NCBI GenBank assembly: GCA_019420905.1
Contig: JAHZGH010000014.1
Span: 1-64,000, forward strand
Length of the DNA stretch: 64,000 nucleotides
Reading direction: 5' to 3'
Origin: Succinivibrionaceae bacterium
Lineage (GTDB): Bacteria > Pseudomonadota > Gammaproteobacteria > Enterobacterales > Succinivibrionaceae
In this document: positions 27,201 through 36,975 of the stretch, piece by piece
Layout of the letters: each line of letters begins with the position of its first letter
How positions within the stretch are numbered: the first letter of the stretch is position 1
Made by a program: the position numbers and the translations under genes
Notes under the pieces: generated by a model
What the model was told of the DNA's origin: nothing
The model's database searches: none
Seen by the model: only the letters and a program-made list of their open reading frames with translations

Positions 27201-27824
27201 TTATAAAAACGCCTTGTATGCTACATATACAAAGATCAGAATAACACAAGCCCAGCCAATTCGATCGACATACTTTGCAATTGTGTGTTCCATCTTTTCT
27301 CCGCCAAAATAAATCAAAGCTGCTTCTAAGTAAAAACGTAAGCCTCTGCCAATAAAAGAAACCAACAAGAAATAAAAAATTCCCAAAAATCCTGCAGTCC
27401 CTGTATTCATAACGCTCTCTGCAGCCATTACTCCAGCTGTTATAGCAATTACTTTATAAGGTATAGGAGTAAAAGCTCCTACAAATACCATTAAAATGCC
27501 ATACTCATTAGTAAACCAAGAACGTACTACCTCCATAGCATCGCGATAATTCAAATAATCGATCAAATCAGCGATCCACGGATCATAAATAAAATAACCT
27601 AAATAATAACCACAAAAAGCACCTAATACTGAGGTTATAGCCGTTAGTGTAGCGTACATATATGAGCGCTTAGGAGCTGCTAAACACATAGGGCACAGCA
27701 TAACATCAGGCGGAATAGGCCAGAAGATTGATTCAATAAAACTGTTAATACATAAAAACCAAATAGCTTTTGGATGTTTAGCTAATTTGATACATATTTC
27801 ATAAATATAAGAAAATATATGCAT
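27201..27824 (-). CDS. yqaA: YqaA-like DedA-superfamily membrane protein
   Basis: This 207-residue integral membrane protein has several hydrophobic segments and the VGAFTPIPYKVIAITAGVM stretch that typifies YqaA proteins of the SNARE-associated/DedA superfamily. DedA relatives move undecaprenyl phosphate or phospholipids across the membrane; the role of YqaA itself is not established. ATG at 27824 lies just past the ispF stop; a TTG further upstream would overlap ispF. It occupies the interval between nlpD and ispF where E. coli has pcm, surE and truD. Confidence 0.83.
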   Translation of the reverse strand: MHIFSYIYEICIKLAKHPKAIWFLCINSFIESIFWPIPPDVMLCPMCLAAPKRSYMYATLTAITSVLGAFCGYYLGYFIYDPWIADLIDYLNYRDAMEVVRSWFTNEYGILMVFVGAFTPIPYKVIAITAGVMAAESVMNTGTAGFLGIFYFLLVSFIGRGLRFYLEAALIYFGGEKMEHTIAKYVDRIGWACVILIFVYVAYKAFL

Positions 27825-27825
27825 T

Positions 27826-28299
27826 TTAAATTTTTTCAATTAAAACTACGGCACTTACAGCTATACCTTCGCCTCTCCCGGTAAAGCCTAATTTTTCTGT
27901 TGTAGTAGCTTTGATACTTACATCAGACAAACTGCATTTAAGATCGTCTGCTACATTTTCTCGCATTTTAAGCTCATAAGGCGCCATTTTAGGAGCCTGC
28001 GCCATAATCGTAATATCGCAATTAACTAAACGATAACCTAAAGCTTTTACTTTCGCATAAACATCTCTAAGCAAGATTCTTGAGTCGATATTTAAATATT
28101 TATCATCATTATCAGGATAAAAATGGCCAATATCGCCTAAAGCTAATGCTCCTAGTAAGGCATCGCTTAATGCATGTAGGACTACATCGCCATCAGAATG
28201 AGCTATTAATCCCTGAGAATAAGGAACTTTTACGCCGCCTAAGATGCAAGGTCCTTCGCCGCCAAAACGATGTACATCAAAACCATAACCTATACGCAT
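27826..28299 (-). CDS. ispF: 2-C-methyl-D-erythritol 2,4-cyclodiphosphate synthase IspF
   Basis: This 157-residue enzyme of the non-mevalonate isoprenoid pathway forms MEcPP. The metal-binding motif GYGFDVHRF is at the N terminus, SDGDVVLHALSDALLGAL follows, and TTEKLGFTGRGEGI closes the active site. It overlaps the ispD end by ten bases, so the two enzymes that act two steps apart are co-translated. Confidence 0.97.
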   Translation of the reverse strand: MRIGYGFDVHRFGGEGPCILGGVKVPYSQGLIAHSDGDVVLHALSDALLGALALGDIGHFYPDNDDKYLNIDSRILLRDVYAKVKALGYRLVNCDITIMAQAPKMAPYELKMRENVADDLKCSLSDVSIKATTTEKLGFTGRGEGIAVSAVVLIEKI

Positions 28300-28991
28300 T
28301 GATTTTCCTTATGATATTTATATAAAGCCCTAGCTAAAACTAAATCTGCAGGCGTAGTTATTTTAAAATTTTCAGTACTTGAATTTACCAGCTTAGGCTT
28401 TAAACCTAAAGCCTCTATTGCCGACGCCTCATCAGTTACAACCATTTGTTGCTGGCGACAATAGTCTAAAGCCTGAAGCAACAGAGAAGTTTCAAAAAGC
28501 TGAGGGGTAAATGCTCTATATAAAAGCCTGCGGTCTATAGTCTTTTCAATAGTATCTGATGATGATTGCTTGATAGTATCTGCAACCGGGCTTGCTAAAA
28601 TGCCGCCACATACGCCACTATCGCATAAAGACAGCAGCTTTTCTAAATCCTCCGCTTTAACAAAAGGTCTTGCAGCATCATGTACCATCACATAGTTAGT
28701 TTTAACAGCCTTTAGAGCCAAATAAACTGAATCAGCACGCTCAGCTCCGCCTAATACAGCAATAATACGGGGATCCTTAGCGCACGGAAGATTTTTAAAA
28801 TAATGATCATGTGGGCTTATAGCCACAATAATGCGGGATATATGCTTACAGCATAATAATGAATCGATAGTAGCTTCTAAAATAGAAATGGAGTCATCTA
28901 AAAGCAAATATTGTTTAGGCTTATCTGCCCTCATTCTACTGCCAACTCCTGCAGCAGGAACTACTACATCGACTTTAACGTCATTGGGCAT
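28290..28991 (-). CDS. ispD: 2-C-methyl-D-erythritol 4-phosphate cytidylyltransferase IspD
   Basis: This 233-residue cytidylyltransferase has the signature VVPAAGVGSRMRADKPKQYL and the VHDAARPF motif. It couples MEP to CTP in isoprenoid precursor synthesis. The order ftsB-ispD-ispF is conserved with E. coli. Confidence 0.97.
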   Translation of the reverse strand: MPNDVKVDVVVPAAGVGSRMRADKPKQYLLLDDSISILEATIDSLLCCKHISRIIVAISPHDHYFKNLPCAKDPRIIAVLGGAERADSVYLALKAVKTNYVMVHDAARPFVKAEDLEKLLSLCDSGVCGGILASPVADTIKQSSSDTIEKTIDRRLLYRAFTPQLFETSLLLQALDYCRQQQMVVTDEASAIEALGLKPKLVNSSTENFKITTPADLVLARALYKYHKENQCV

Positions 28992-29008
28992 GTTGATATT
29001 ACCAAAAA

Positions 29009-29305
29009 CTAAGGTATAGATTCGTTATGAGAATTAACGTCAATTACCCGATAAAATGTTTCCTGAGATTTAATCATTCCCAAATCAGAGCGGGCCTGAT
29101 CTTCTACAGCAAGATTGCCTTGCTGCAGATCGGTAATTTCATCCTTAATAGCTTCGTTAACACGCTTAATTTTCTCTGAGCGTATCTGAGCTATTTTTAA
29201 AGCCTGGGTAGTGTCTTCATACTGCACTTTACCATTACGGCCATAATAGATATCATAAACTAGAAAAATACCTATTATAAATAAGATGAGGCCCACTAAT
29301 TTCAT
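29009..29305 (-). CDS. ftsB: Cell division protein FtsB
   Basis: This 98-residue protein has one N-terminal transmembrane helix (about residues 3-20) and a periplasmic coiled coil, ending in the ARSDLGMIKSQETFYRVI motif typical of FtsB. It forms the FtsQLB complex that activates septal wall synthesis. It lies between pyrG (six bases upstream) and ispD. Confidence 0.92.
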   Translation of the reverse strand: MKLVGLILFIIGIFLVYDIYYGRNGKVQYEDTTQALKIAQIRSEKIKRVNEAIKDEITDLQQGNLAVEDQARSDLGMIKSQETFYRVIDVNSHNESIP

Positions 29306-29311
29306 AAATAT

Positions 29312-30955
29312 CTAGCTCTGCTGACGTTTCTGATATTCAGAAGCAGCTTTAATAAAACCAGAAAACAACGGATGTCCCTGTCTTGGATTAGAGGTGAATT
29401 CTGGATGGAACTGCACGCCAATAAACCACGGATGAGAAGGGATCTCGATAATCTCAACCAATTTATTATCTGTAGATAAGCCAGCTATCTTTAAGCCTTT
29501 AGAAGTAATCTTTTCTATAAGATTATTATTAACTTCATAACGATGGCGATGGCGCTCAACAATATCATCTTTACCATAAAGTTCACGAACCTTGGAACCT
29601 GGCTGTAAATGACATAACTGTCCGCCTAAACGCATTGTGCCGCCAAGATCAGATTTATCAGAACGCTTCTCAAGTTTACCTGACTCATCAATCCATTCGG
29701 TAATTAACGCAACTACCGGATAAGGGGTCTTAGCATTGAACTCGGTCGAATTTGCATTCTTCATACCAACTACATTGCGGGCATACTCGATTAAAGCTAC
29801 CTGCATGCCTAAGCATATTCCTAAATAAGGAATATTATGTTCACGAGCATAGCGAGCTGCCATGATCTTGCCTTCAATACCACGGCTACCGAAGCCGCCT
29901 GGAACCAAAATGGCATCTATACCCTGGAAAATATCAGTACCACGAACTTCGACATCCTCAGAATCTATATAACGGATATTAACAGTCAGTCGATTCTTAA
30001 GACCGCCATGCTTTAAAGCTTCATTAACAGACTTATAGGCATCATGCAGTTCAACATATTTACCTACCATACCGATAGTAACTTCACCTACGGTATTTGC
30101 CTGCTGATATAAAACTTGCTCCCAATCAGAAAGATCAGCCTCTGGTGCCTTTATGCCAAAACGATCCACTACAAACTGATCTAAATACTGGCTCTTTAAT
30201 AAAGCAGGTATTTTATAGATAGAATCAACATCCTTCATAGTGATTACAGCACGTTCATTGACATTGCAGAACATAGCAATCTTATGACGCTCATGAGGAG
30301 GAATACTTACCTCAGAACGACAAACTAATATATCCGGCTGAATTCCTATAGAAAGCAATTCCTTAACTGAATGCTGTGTCGGCTTAGTTTTAATCTCACC
30401 TGAAGTCTTTAAATAAGGAACCAGCGTCAAATGCATAAATAAGGCATTTTGACGGCCAATATCAACCGCTAACTGACGAATAGCTTCTAAAAATGGTAAA
30501 GATTCAATATCACCGACTGTTCCGCCGATTTCTACTAAAGTAATATCATTGCCTTCAGTACCAGCTAAAATTTTTTCCTTAATAGCATTGGTAATATGCG
30601 GAATTACCTGGATGGTAGCACCTAAATAATCGCCACGACGTTCTTTACGAATAACATCAGAATAGATACGGCCTGTGGTGAAGTTATTCTTTTTGGACAT
30701 CTTTGAATGGATGAAGCGTTCATAGTGACCTAAATCCAAATCAGTTTCAGCGCCATCTTCGGTAACAAAAACCTCTCCATGCTGAATCGGGCTCATGGTA
30801 CCCGGATCGACGTTAATATAAGGATCAAGCTTCATGATCGTAACTTTAAGGCCGCGAGCTTCTAAAACAGCGGCTAAAGAAGCACCGGCAATTCCCTTAC
30901 CTAAAGAAGAGACAACACCACCGGTTACAAAGATAATCTTCGGAGACGAGGACAT
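29312..30955 (-). CDS. pyrG: CTP synthase
   Basis: This 547-residue enzyme makes CTP from UTP, ATP and glutamine. The N-terminal amidoligase starts with IFVTGGVVSSLGKGI; the C-terminal class I glutamine amidotransferase has the nucleophile in GICLGMQ and the His/Glu of QFHPEF. It lies 67 bases downstream of relA and six bases before ftsB. relA-pyrG adjacency is common in Gammaproteobacteria, though the E. coli mazEF/mazG genes between them are absent. Confidence 0.97.
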   Translation of the reverse strand: MSSSPKIIFVTGGVVSSLGKGIAGASLAAVLEARGLKVTIMKLDPYINVDPGTMSPIQHGEVFVTEDGAETDLDLGHYERFIHSKMSKKNNFTTGRIYSDVIRKERRGDYLGATIQVIPHITNAIKEKILAGTEGNDITLVEIGGTVGDIESLPFLEAIRQLAVDIGRQNALFMHLTLVPYLKTSGEIKTKPTQHSVKELLSIGIQPDILVCRSEVSIPPHERHKIAMFCNVNERAVITMKDVDSIYKIPALLKSQYLDQFVVDRFGIKAPEADLSDWEQVLYQQANTVGEVTIGMVGKYVELHDAYKSVNEALKHGGLKNRLTVNIRYIDSEDVEVRGTDIFQGIDAILVPGGFGSRGIEGKIMAARYAREHNIPYLGICLGMQVALIEYARNVVGMKNANSTEFNAKTPYPVVALITEWIDESGKLEKRSDKSDLGGTMRLGGQLCHLQPGSKVRELYGKDDIVERHRHRYEVNNNLIEKITSKGLKIAGLSTDNKLVEIIEIPSHPWFIGVQFHPEFTSNPRQGHPLFSGFIKAASEYQKRQQS

Positions 30956-31022
30956 TATTTACTCCACATAATTTAAACTTAATCTTAGATTATATCATAA
31001 GCTCACAAGTCACAAATGCAAA

Positions 31023-33278
31023 TCAACGCCGTTTAGCTGAAATTACCTGACCTAGCTCGTTTAACTTATTCAAAGTTCGCGTCAGCACTGAAATGCTTAG
31101 AACTAATAAATCAATATCAATAATAGATATATCTTGATTTCGATCTACATGAGAACGTACGCCTAAAACATTCATTTTTTCATTTGCAATTACAGTAGTA
31201 ACATCACGCAATAAACCAGGATAGTCCTGACCTATCACACGAATTGTCACCGTATATCCTCCTTCAGCATTTTCTCCCCATGAAGCAGTCACTAATCGCT
31301 CAGGATTCTGCAATTTTAATTTATTTAATTGCTCGCAATCGCTTTTATGGATAGAAATTCCGCGCCCTTGAGTAATAAAACCAACAATGTCATCTCCAGG
31401 AATAGGCTGACAACATTTAGCAATATGCGTCATTAAATTACCCACTCCATCAACTACTACTTGGCTTTGTTTACGTCCTTTAGCTTGCAGTATTTCCGAC
31501 GCAGAACGATTAGAAATAATCTTGCTTAAATCCGCAGGCTCACTTTTACGCTTATCTTTGATGACAATTTCATCTAATACAGAAATAACAGCATTGATGC
31601 TGATATCCCCAGCACCTACAGCTGCCTGCAAGTCAGAAACACTTTTCATATTAAATCGAGAAAGCTTATCTTTAAGCAGCGAAATAGTCTGATCTTTATT
31701 TAAATTAAGACCATGTTTTAGGACCTCTCGATCAATAATTTCCTCTCCTGCCTGGAGATTCTTTTCGTAATCTAGCTTTCTAAAATAAGACTGAACTTTT
31801 GCTCTAGCTTTAGATGTTTTTAAAAAACCATTATCAGCATTTAGCCAATCCCTGGAAGGATTTGGATTCTTTTGCGTAATAATTTCAACCTGCTGACCAG
31901 TTTTAAGCTTATATGTATAAGGAACGATGCGTCCATCAACTTTAGCGCCAATACAGCGATGGCCAACCATAGTGTGAACTTGATAAGCAAAATCCAAAGG
32001 TGTTGAACCTGTAGGCAGATCTATAACCTCTCCTTTTGGGGTAAAGACATAGATGCGATCTTCAAAAACCTGTGTTCTAAACTCATCTAAAAGCGCACCT
32101 GATTCCACCATATCATCGCGCCAAGTTAAAAGCTTACGTAGCCAATTAATACGTTGTTCAACTCCGCTGCTTTGTCCAGTTCCTTCTTTATATTTCCAAT
32201 GAGCCGCTACTCCCAATTCTGCACTATTATGCATATCCTTAGTGCGTATTTGAATTTCTACTACTTTGCCGCCATCGCCATAAACTACAGTATGGATGGA
32301 CTGATAGCCATTAGCCTTAGGATTGGCAATATAATCATCAAATTCTTTAGGAATATGATGCCATCTTGTATGAACAACGCCTAAAGCAGCATAGCAATCC
32401 TGAATACGATCAACTAAAATACGTACTGCTCTAACATCATAAAGTTCTGAAAATTGCAGATGTTTTCGCTGCATTTTGCGCCAGATACTGTAAATATGCT
32501 TAGGACGACCGTAAACCTCGCCTTGAATGCCTTCTTTAGCAAGGAGTTCTTTAAGCTCTGAAACAAAATTATCAATGTATTTTTCACGATCTACACGGCG
32601 TTCATCTAACTCATGAGCAATCTCTTTATAGATATCTGGATGTAAAAATCTAAAGGCAAGATCTTCAAGCTCCCACTTCAGCTGACCTATACCTAGACGA
32701 TTTGCCAAAGGTGCATAGACATTAGCAACCTCTTTAGCGATTAAAACTCTAGTTTCCTCATCGGCTTTACTAGCTGCACGAATAAATGCTATACGTTCTG
32801 CAAGTTTAATTACTACCGCTCTAACATCCTCAACCATGGCCAATAACATACGGCGAATTCTATCAACCTGCTCCTCAGTAGCATTATCTGAGGTTAAGGT
32901 CTGCAAGGAACGAATGGCCTCCATATCCTTGACATTTAAAAGAAGCCGCGCAATTTTTGATCCATATTTTTTTTCAACATCCGCAGAGGTAATATAACTA
33001 TTTTCATAAGCAGGATACAAAATCGCCACTAATAATGAAGGCAAATCCATATTCAAAGTCAACAAGATTGCTACAATCTCAGTGGACATACGAGTAAAAG
33101 AAGATGTAACAGCATTTATATGCTCTTGAGGATCTTTTTTATCTTTTTGGGCTATATGATCAACAACAAAAGCATGAGCATCTAGCAGCTCCCCTTTATG
33201 ATCCGCAGGTAAATGCAGTTCTTCGCTCCATTTGGCAAAATCAAATGAAGCATCATGAGTTTGTCGTATGGCAACCAT
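31023..33278 (-). CDS. relA: (p)ppGpp synthetase RelA
   Basis: This 751-residue long RelA/SpoT homologue has an N-terminal hydrolase-like domain without the catalytic HDxxED, a synthetase domain with the RelA-type EFDD motif (PKEFDDYI) and GYQSIHT, then TGS (DRIYVFTPKGEVIDL), a Cys/His region (AKCCQPIPGDDI) and ACT domain. The missing HD residues and EXDD sequence point to ribosome-dependent RelA rather than bifunctional SpoT. It senses uncharged tRNA during amino-acid starvation. It is followed by pyrG. Confidence 0.94.
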   Translation of the reverse strand: MVAIRQTHDASFDFAKWSEELHLPADHKGELLDAHAFVVDHIAQKDKKDPQEHINAVTSSFTRMSTEIVAILLTLNMDLPSLLVAILYPAYENSYITSADVEKKYGSKIARLLLNVKDMEAIRSLQTLTSDNATEEQVDRIRRMLLAMVEDVRAVVIKLAERIAFIRAASKADEETRVLIAKEVANVYAPLANRLGIGQLKWELEDLAFRFLHPDIYKEIAHELDERRVDREKYIDNFVSELKELLAKEGIQGEVYGRPKHIYSIWRKMQRKHLQFSELYDVRAVRILVDRIQDCYAALGVVHTRWHHIPKEFDDYIANPKANGYQSIHTVVYGDGGKVVEIQIRTKDMHNSAELGVAAHWKYKEGTGQSSGVEQRINWLRKLLTWRDDMVESGALLDEFRTQVFEDRIYVFTPKGEVIDLPTGSTPLDFAYQVHTMVGHRCIGAKVDGRIVPYTYKLKTGQQVEIITQKNPNPSRDWLNADNGFLKTSKARAKVQSYFRKLDYEKNLQAGEEIIDREVLKHGLNLNKDQTISLLKDKLSRFNMKSVSDLQAAVGAGDISINAVISVLDEIVIKDKRKSEPADLSKIISNRSASEILQAKGRKQSQVVVDGVGNLMTHIAKCCQPIPGDDIVGFITQGRGISIHKSDCEQLNKLKLQNPERLVTASWGENAEGGYTVTIRVIGQDYPGLLRDVTTVIANEKMNVLGVRSHVDRNQDISIIDIDLLVLSISVLTRTLNKLNELGQVISAKRR

Positions 33279-33301
33279 CTAAAGACTCCTTCAATTGGAT
33301 T

Positions 33302-34660
33302 TTAGCTTCGTGAAAATACTAATATGCTCTCAATATGCTTAGTCCTTGGGAACATATCCATTACACCCCATGAGGTTATTTTATAGCCATTATTCACTAA
33401 CTCAATACAATCTCTAGCACTTGCTTGAGGATTGCACGAAATCATCACAATTAGCGGTACTTTTTTGTTTATCAAAAACTTAATTGCTCTAGGAGCTCCT
33501 TGACGGCCTGGATCTAAAACAGCTGCATCAAAAACTCCTTGGGCAAAAGTCTGATTTTCAAAGCTTTCATCAAGATTTGCCGCAATAAAATGAGCTGTTG
33601 AAAACCCCTGGGCTTTAGCATTGGCATTTGCTCTTGCTATCATATCGCGCACAATATCAATGCCATAAACCGTTGCTCCTTGTTTTGCTATAGGCAAGGT
33701 AAAATTGCCTAAGCCACAAAACAAATCCAAAATGCGCTTTTGCGGACTGGGCTTTAATACATCTAAAATGAAGGCTCCTAGGCTGTTGTTAACTTCTTTA
33801 TTAATTTGTACGAATGAAGAAGTGCTACAGAATATTTTTATACCTTGAGATAAAACAAATAAATCTTCATCTCTACCAGATAATAAGCGTTCCTTAATTA
33901 CAACCTCATCTTTTTTTAATGAAATTTTGGGCTTGAAGGGCTCGCTTACAGATAACACAAGCTTATATTTTTGAGCAAAGGCTATTAAAGCCTGTTCATC
34001 CTGAGCCGACAGCACCTGAGTTAAGCGCAATAAAACTCCCAAAGCTCCGTCGCTATCTAAAAATTCAACATGGCCTAATTTATGCTTACAGGACAGAGAA
34101 TCTAATAAAAAACACAGCTTAGATAAAATAGCATTGATGCGTTCAGTAAGGACTTGGCAATGATCAACTTTAACTAAAGTATGTGATTTTTCTTCACGAA
34201 ATCCTAAAGAAAGCCGTCCATGATCAGCTCTGGCACTTAAGCGGCAGGCACGTCGATATCCTACAGCTTTAGAATGAACAATCAAATCAGGAGAATCAAG
34301 CTTTACCCCTAAATTCTTATAAAAAAGCCTCTGTAAACCGGCAATCTTGCCTTCTAAAGCAAGATCTTTATCAATATGTGCTAAAGGGCAGCCTCCGCAT
34401 TTTTGCAAAAGGTCACAATCTGGCTTTTGCCGTTTATCGCTAGCTATTAAAAGTTTTGTAATTTTGGCAATGCCTACCTTACCTTTAATACTTGTGGGAA
34501 TCACTCGAGCTCTTTCAGTAGGCAATAATCCTTCACAAAAATAAGTAATGCCATCAACTGAAGCTACGCCTCGTCCTAGAAGATCTAAACTATGAGCTGT
34601 AAGTTCAAATGCTTTTGCTGTATTTGTCTGTTTAGGCTGAGGAGTATAAAAATTTACCAT
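33302..34660 (-). CDS. rlmD: 23S rRNA m5U1939 methyltransferase RlmD
   Basis: This 452-residue TrmA/RumA-type methyltransferase has a TRAM-like N-terminal domain, an iron-sulfur cysteine cluster (CDLLQKCGGCPLA), the SAM motif LDLFCGLGNFTLPIA and the catalytic ISCNPQASARD. RlmD methylates U1939 of 23S rRNA. It ends 23 bases before relA, which reproduces the E. coli rlmD-relA order. Confidence 0.93.
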   Translation of the reverse strand: MVNFYTPQPKQTNTAKAFELTAHSLDLLGRGVASVDGITYFCEGLLPTERARVIPTSIKGKVGIAKITKLLIASDKRQKPDCDLLQKCGGCPLAHIDKDLALEGKIAGLQRLFYKNLGVKLDSPDLIVHSKAVGYRRACRLSARADHGRLSLGFREEKSHTLVKVDHCQVLTERINAILSKLCFLLDSLSCKHKLGHVEFLDSDGALGVLLRLTQVLSAQDEQALIAFAQKYKLVLSVSEPFKPKISLKKDEVVIKERLLSGRDEDLFVLSQGIKIFCSTSSFVQINKEVNNSLGAFILDVLKPSPQKRILDLFCGLGNFTLPIAKQGATVYGIDIVRDMIARANANAKAQGFSTAHFIAANLDESFENQTFAQGVFDAAVLDPGRQGAPRAIKFLINKKVPLIVMISCNPQASARDCIELVNNGYKITSWGVMDMFPRTKHIESILVFSRS

Positions 34661-35398
34661 TTAAATTTCCTGCATTGATAAATATTGAGAATATAATTTA
34701 TGACTTTGCAGCGGTCTATAATTCATAAGCATCTGCAAAATCTGCGAGTGAATTCGCTTTAATACAGCTAATGCCTCACTTGAATTAAGTCTCCCCTGAG
34801 CAATATCTGCTAAAATTTCACCATTGTAGCTTGCTAAAGCAGGATCTTGACAAAGTCTAAATCCGCCATTGGGATCAAAAGTATAAAAATTTTTCTTAGA
34901 AAAAGGTCTACCTAGATTATCTTTAAAAGAAATCGCATAGCCTAACGTATTTAAAAGTACAGTTTCAAATCTGCGCAAATGAAGACGAGGATCTATATCT
35001 TGTTCTAATACAGATAGGGTTTTAAGATAAGTCGCAAAAAGTTGAGGATCGCTCTCTTCTTCGTGGCATAAGCGATATATCAGTTCATTTAAATACTGAG
35101 CGCAAAAAAGCCTCGGCAAACTTAACTTAAAAGAATTTCCTGCTCTCTTTACTTCACTTATATTATATAGGTCACTACGGCCTTTAAATAAAGTCAAATA
35201 TAAAGGCACAAAACTTTGCAATAATGCTCCCTGACGAAAAGACCCTTTCTTTCCCTGATGACACACCGCACTTATACGCCCATATTCTAAAGTAAACAAT
35301 TCTAAGAGAAGGTCGTGTTCTTTATACGGGCGCTTATGAATAATAAAACAAGGAGCCTTATTTAAAAACCGCCCCTCAGAGCTCCTCAAAATCGGCAT
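34661..35398 (-). CDS. recO: DNA repair protein RecO
   Basis: This 245-residue protein has the RecO N-terminal OB fold (IHKRPYKEHDLLLELFTLEYGRI) and helical C-terminal part. RecO with RecR loads RecA onto SSB-coated DNA. ATG at 35398 lies inside the era 3' end (23-base overlap); no better start is available. Its stop is adjacent to rlmD. Confidence 0.9.
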   Translation of the reverse strand: MPILRSSEGRFLNKAPCFIIHKRPYKEHDLLLELFTLEYGRISAVCHQGKKGSFRQGALLQSFVPLYLTLFKGRSDLYNISEVKRAGNSFKLSLPRLFCAQYLNELIYRLCHEEESDPQLFATYLKTLSVLEQDIDPRLHLRRFETVLLNTLGYAISFKDNLGRPFSKKNFYTFDPNGGFRLCQDPALASYNGEILADIAQGRLNSSEALAVLKRIHSQILQMLMNYRPLQSHKLYSQYLSMQEI

Positions 35399-36272
35399 AC
35401 CCCAGACTCTTTAAAGCACGAGCATCATCTGCCCATCCTGCCTTAACTTTAACATAAAGCTTAAGGAATATTTTCTGCTCAAACAGCTTTTCCATATCTA
35501 ATCTAGCTTCTGTGCCAATTTTACGGATACGTTGTCCTGCAGCTCCGATAACCATTTTCTTCTGGCCAGTACGTTCAACTAAAATAGCAGCGCTTATGCG
35601 CAATAATTTTTCTTCTTCTACAAATTGTTCAATTTCTACAGTAGCACTATAGGGCAGCTCATCTCCCATCTGCCTCATAAGTTTTTCTCTGATGATTTCT
35701 GCAGCTAAGAAACGCGAAGATCTGTCAGTAATTGCATCATCTGGAAATAGATGTTCTCCCTCAGGTAAACTATCATGAATAATTTTACGCAGACTCTCAA
35801 GATTATTTCCACGCAATGCAGAAACAGGAACAACCTCTTTAAATTGCATCATAGATGAAAGCTTTTCAATTAGCGGCAAAAGCTTTTCCTTATCATCAAT
35901 CTTATCAACTTTATTGATAACCAAAACTGTAGGAATGCCTGATTGACGTACACGATTTAATGCCATTTCATCATCGTCATTAAAACGTTCTGAATCAACC
36001 ACGAATAACACCAATTCAACATCACCTAAAGAACTTTGTGCTGCTCGATTCATAAGCTGATTGATAGCTCGCTTTTCTTCACGATGAAGGCCCGGAGTAT
36101 CAACAAAAACAGTCTGGTATTCACCAACTGTGTCAATACCTAAAATACGATTTCGAGTAGTCTGCGGCTTTCGTGAGGTAATGCTAATTTTCTGCCCAAG
36201 CAGATGATTCATTAAAGTAGATTTACCGACATTAGGACGACCGATAATTGCCACAAAACCAAAATGTTGCAT
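35376..36272 (-). CDS. era: GTPase Era
   Basis: This 298-residue GTPase has G1 GRPNVGKS, G3 DTPG and G4 NKVD in the first half and a C-terminal KH domain (GAAGQRIRKIGTEARLDMEKL). Era binds the 3' end of 16S rRNA to check 30S maturation. It overlaps the rnc stop by one base, forming the conserved lepB-rnc-era-recO unit. Confidence 0.97.
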   Translation of the reverse strand: MQHFGFVAIIGRPNVGKSTLMNHLLGQKISITSRKPQTTRNRILGIDTVGEYQTVFVDTPGLHREEKRAINQLMNRAAQSSLGDVELVLFVVDSERFNDDDEMALNRVRQSGIPTVLVINKVDKIDDKEKLLPLIEKLSSMMQFKEVVPVSALRGNNLESLRKIIHDSLPEGEHLFPDDAITDRSSRFLAAEIIREKLMRQMGDELPYSATVEIEQFVEEEKLLRISAAILVERTGQKKMVIGAAGQRIRKIGTEARLDMEKLFEQKIFLKLYVKVKAGWADDARALKSLGYADFEEL

Positions 36273-36973
36273 TAAATCTTCTCCTGTGAATGCAGATAGT
36301 CTAAAACTTGCCCAGCAGCTTCCTGTTCAGCTTTTCTTCTTGAAGACCCTTGACCTTTAAAAACAGGGACTCCCTCTACAGTAACGGAAATCTCAAAGAT
36401 CTGTTTATTTTCCGGACCTAAAATTCGCTCAATACGATATATAGGTAAAGCACGATGCTGCGACTGCAGTAATTCCTGTAAAGCTGATTTATGATCCTTT
36501 TGATTAACATCTGGCTTTATAACTTTAAGTCTAGATGCAAACCAGCTTAAAACAACCTGCCTAACTCGAGGAAAGTCCTCTTTAGAATCAATAAACATAG
36601 CTCCGATTATAGATTCTACCGCATCTGCAATTAAAGATTCGCGGCGAGCTCCCCCATTCTTTACCTCTCCTGGGCCAAGCCGCAAAACATCTCCTATACC
36701 GAATTCTCTTGCTAATTCAGCTAAGGTGGTTTCTCGTACCAAACTTGAACGCATTCTTGTAAGGTCACCCTCAGGACAAGCCGGAAAATCATCGTAAAGT
36801 TCTTTAGCAATGATCATTCCTAAAATAGAGTCTCCCAAATACTCCAAGCGTTCATTATGCAATGCGCCATAACTTCTGTGTGTCAAAGCCTGAGTCAAAA
36901 GCTCTAAATTCTCAAAAGCATAACCCAAACGCAATTCCAAATTTTGTAATTCCAATAGAGTATGTTCTGACAT
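36272..36973 (-). CDS. rnc: Ribonuclease III
   Basis: This 233-residue double-strand-specific RNase has the catalytic signature ERLEYLGDSIL with acidic metal ligands and a C-terminal dsRNA-binding domain (DHKSALQELLQ...SRRKAEQEAAGQVL). It cuts pre-rRNA and regulates mRNAs. It lies two bases downstream of lepB. Confidence 0.97.
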   Translation of the reverse strand: MSEHTLLELQNLELRLGYAFENLELLTQALTHRSYGALHNERLEYLGDSILGMIIAKELYDDFPACPEGDLTRMRSSLVRETTLAELAREFGIGDVLRLGPGEVKNGGARRESLIADAVESIIGAMFIDSKEDFPRVRQVVLSWFASRLKVIKPDVNQKDHKSALQELLQSQHRALPIYRIERILGPENKQIFEISVTVEGVPVFKGQGSSRRKAEQEAAGQVLDYLHSQEKI

Positions 36974-36975
36974 AC

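Noticed and set aside
31023..33278. Bifunctional SpoT
   Set aside because: The HD hydrolase residues are missing and the synthetase motif is EFDD, which is the RelA type.
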